This document shows, piece by piece, positions 55,804-60,384 of a DNA stretch of 60,384 nt. Under the pieces are notes generated by a model. It was not told where the DNA came from and searched no databases. It worked only from the letters and a program-made list of their open reading frames with translations. A program made the position numbers and the translations under genes. Every line of letters begins with the position of its first letter. Within the stretch, counting starts at the first letter, position 1. The stretch is from Bigelowiella natans CCMP2755 (taxonomy: Eukaryota > Cercozoa > Chlorarachniophyceae): contig ADNK01002135.1 in the NCBI GenBank assembly GCA_000320545.1, positions 15,001 through 75,384 of the forward strand, read 5' to 3'.

Positions 55804-60384
<4,581 letters not shown>

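Overview
This window is nuclear DNA from a microbial eukaryote. Genes are split by short to medium spliceosomal introns with GT..AG borders, products carry eukaryotic sorting signals (HDEL, SKL, signal peptides), and a recognisable U1 snRNA gene is present. The mix of genes and a bestrophin-like channel with a long Ser/Thr/Arg-rich N-terminal extension fits a free-living, possibly plastid-bearing protist (chlorarachniophyte, stramenopile or similar). The sequence alone does not fix the lineage. Microsatellites are extremely dense, mostly inside introns.

Layout, left to right: an ankyrin-repeat/protein methyltransferase (1006-2247, minus); an eight-blade WD40-type protein in four exons (2783-5074, plus); a spliced protein kinase-like gene with degenerate catalytic motifs (about 5903-7978, minus); an intronless bestrophin-family channel (9397-10707, plus); an ING-family chromatin reader with a complete PHD finger rebuilt from many small exons (12260-16391, plus); a large unidentified low-complexity gene region (about 17380-24401, plus); a GNAT acetyltransferase (24905-25806, minus); a peroxisomal enoyl-CoA isomerase ending in SKL (about 26200-27740, plus); a nucleotide-sugar-transporter-like membrane protein (about 29768-32204, minus); U1 snRNA (32991-33171, plus); and a secreted glycoprotein-like protein (33397-34394, plus).

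Next come an intact Ty3/Gypsy-type LTR retrotransposon with identical LTRs and a 4-bp target duplication (35048-40763, minus), a multi-pass membrane protein (41398-43594, plus), a HAD-superfamily phosphatase (44448 to about 46934, minus), a signal-peptide protein (about 47200-48305, minus), an ER-luminal CREC-type EF-hand protein ending in HDEL (48660-51743, plus), a decayed tandem LINE 3' end (51905-52640, plus), an AMT-type ammonium transporter in four exons (52981-54754, minus), and the 5' part of a CLU-domain protein that runs off the right edge (55804-60384, plus).

There is no operon-like organisation; these are independent eukaryotic genes. Recurrent themes are (i) microsatellites that coincide with splice donors and acceptors, (ii) scattered segments rich in TGCA, CATG and CTAG that look like decayed transposon DNA, one of which hosts the young LTR element, and (iii) several gene products with unusual insertions or degenerate motifs. 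Gene models below were spliced by eye using reading-frame phase and family conservation. Exon borders given as exact numbers were phase-checked; 'about' marks those that were not.
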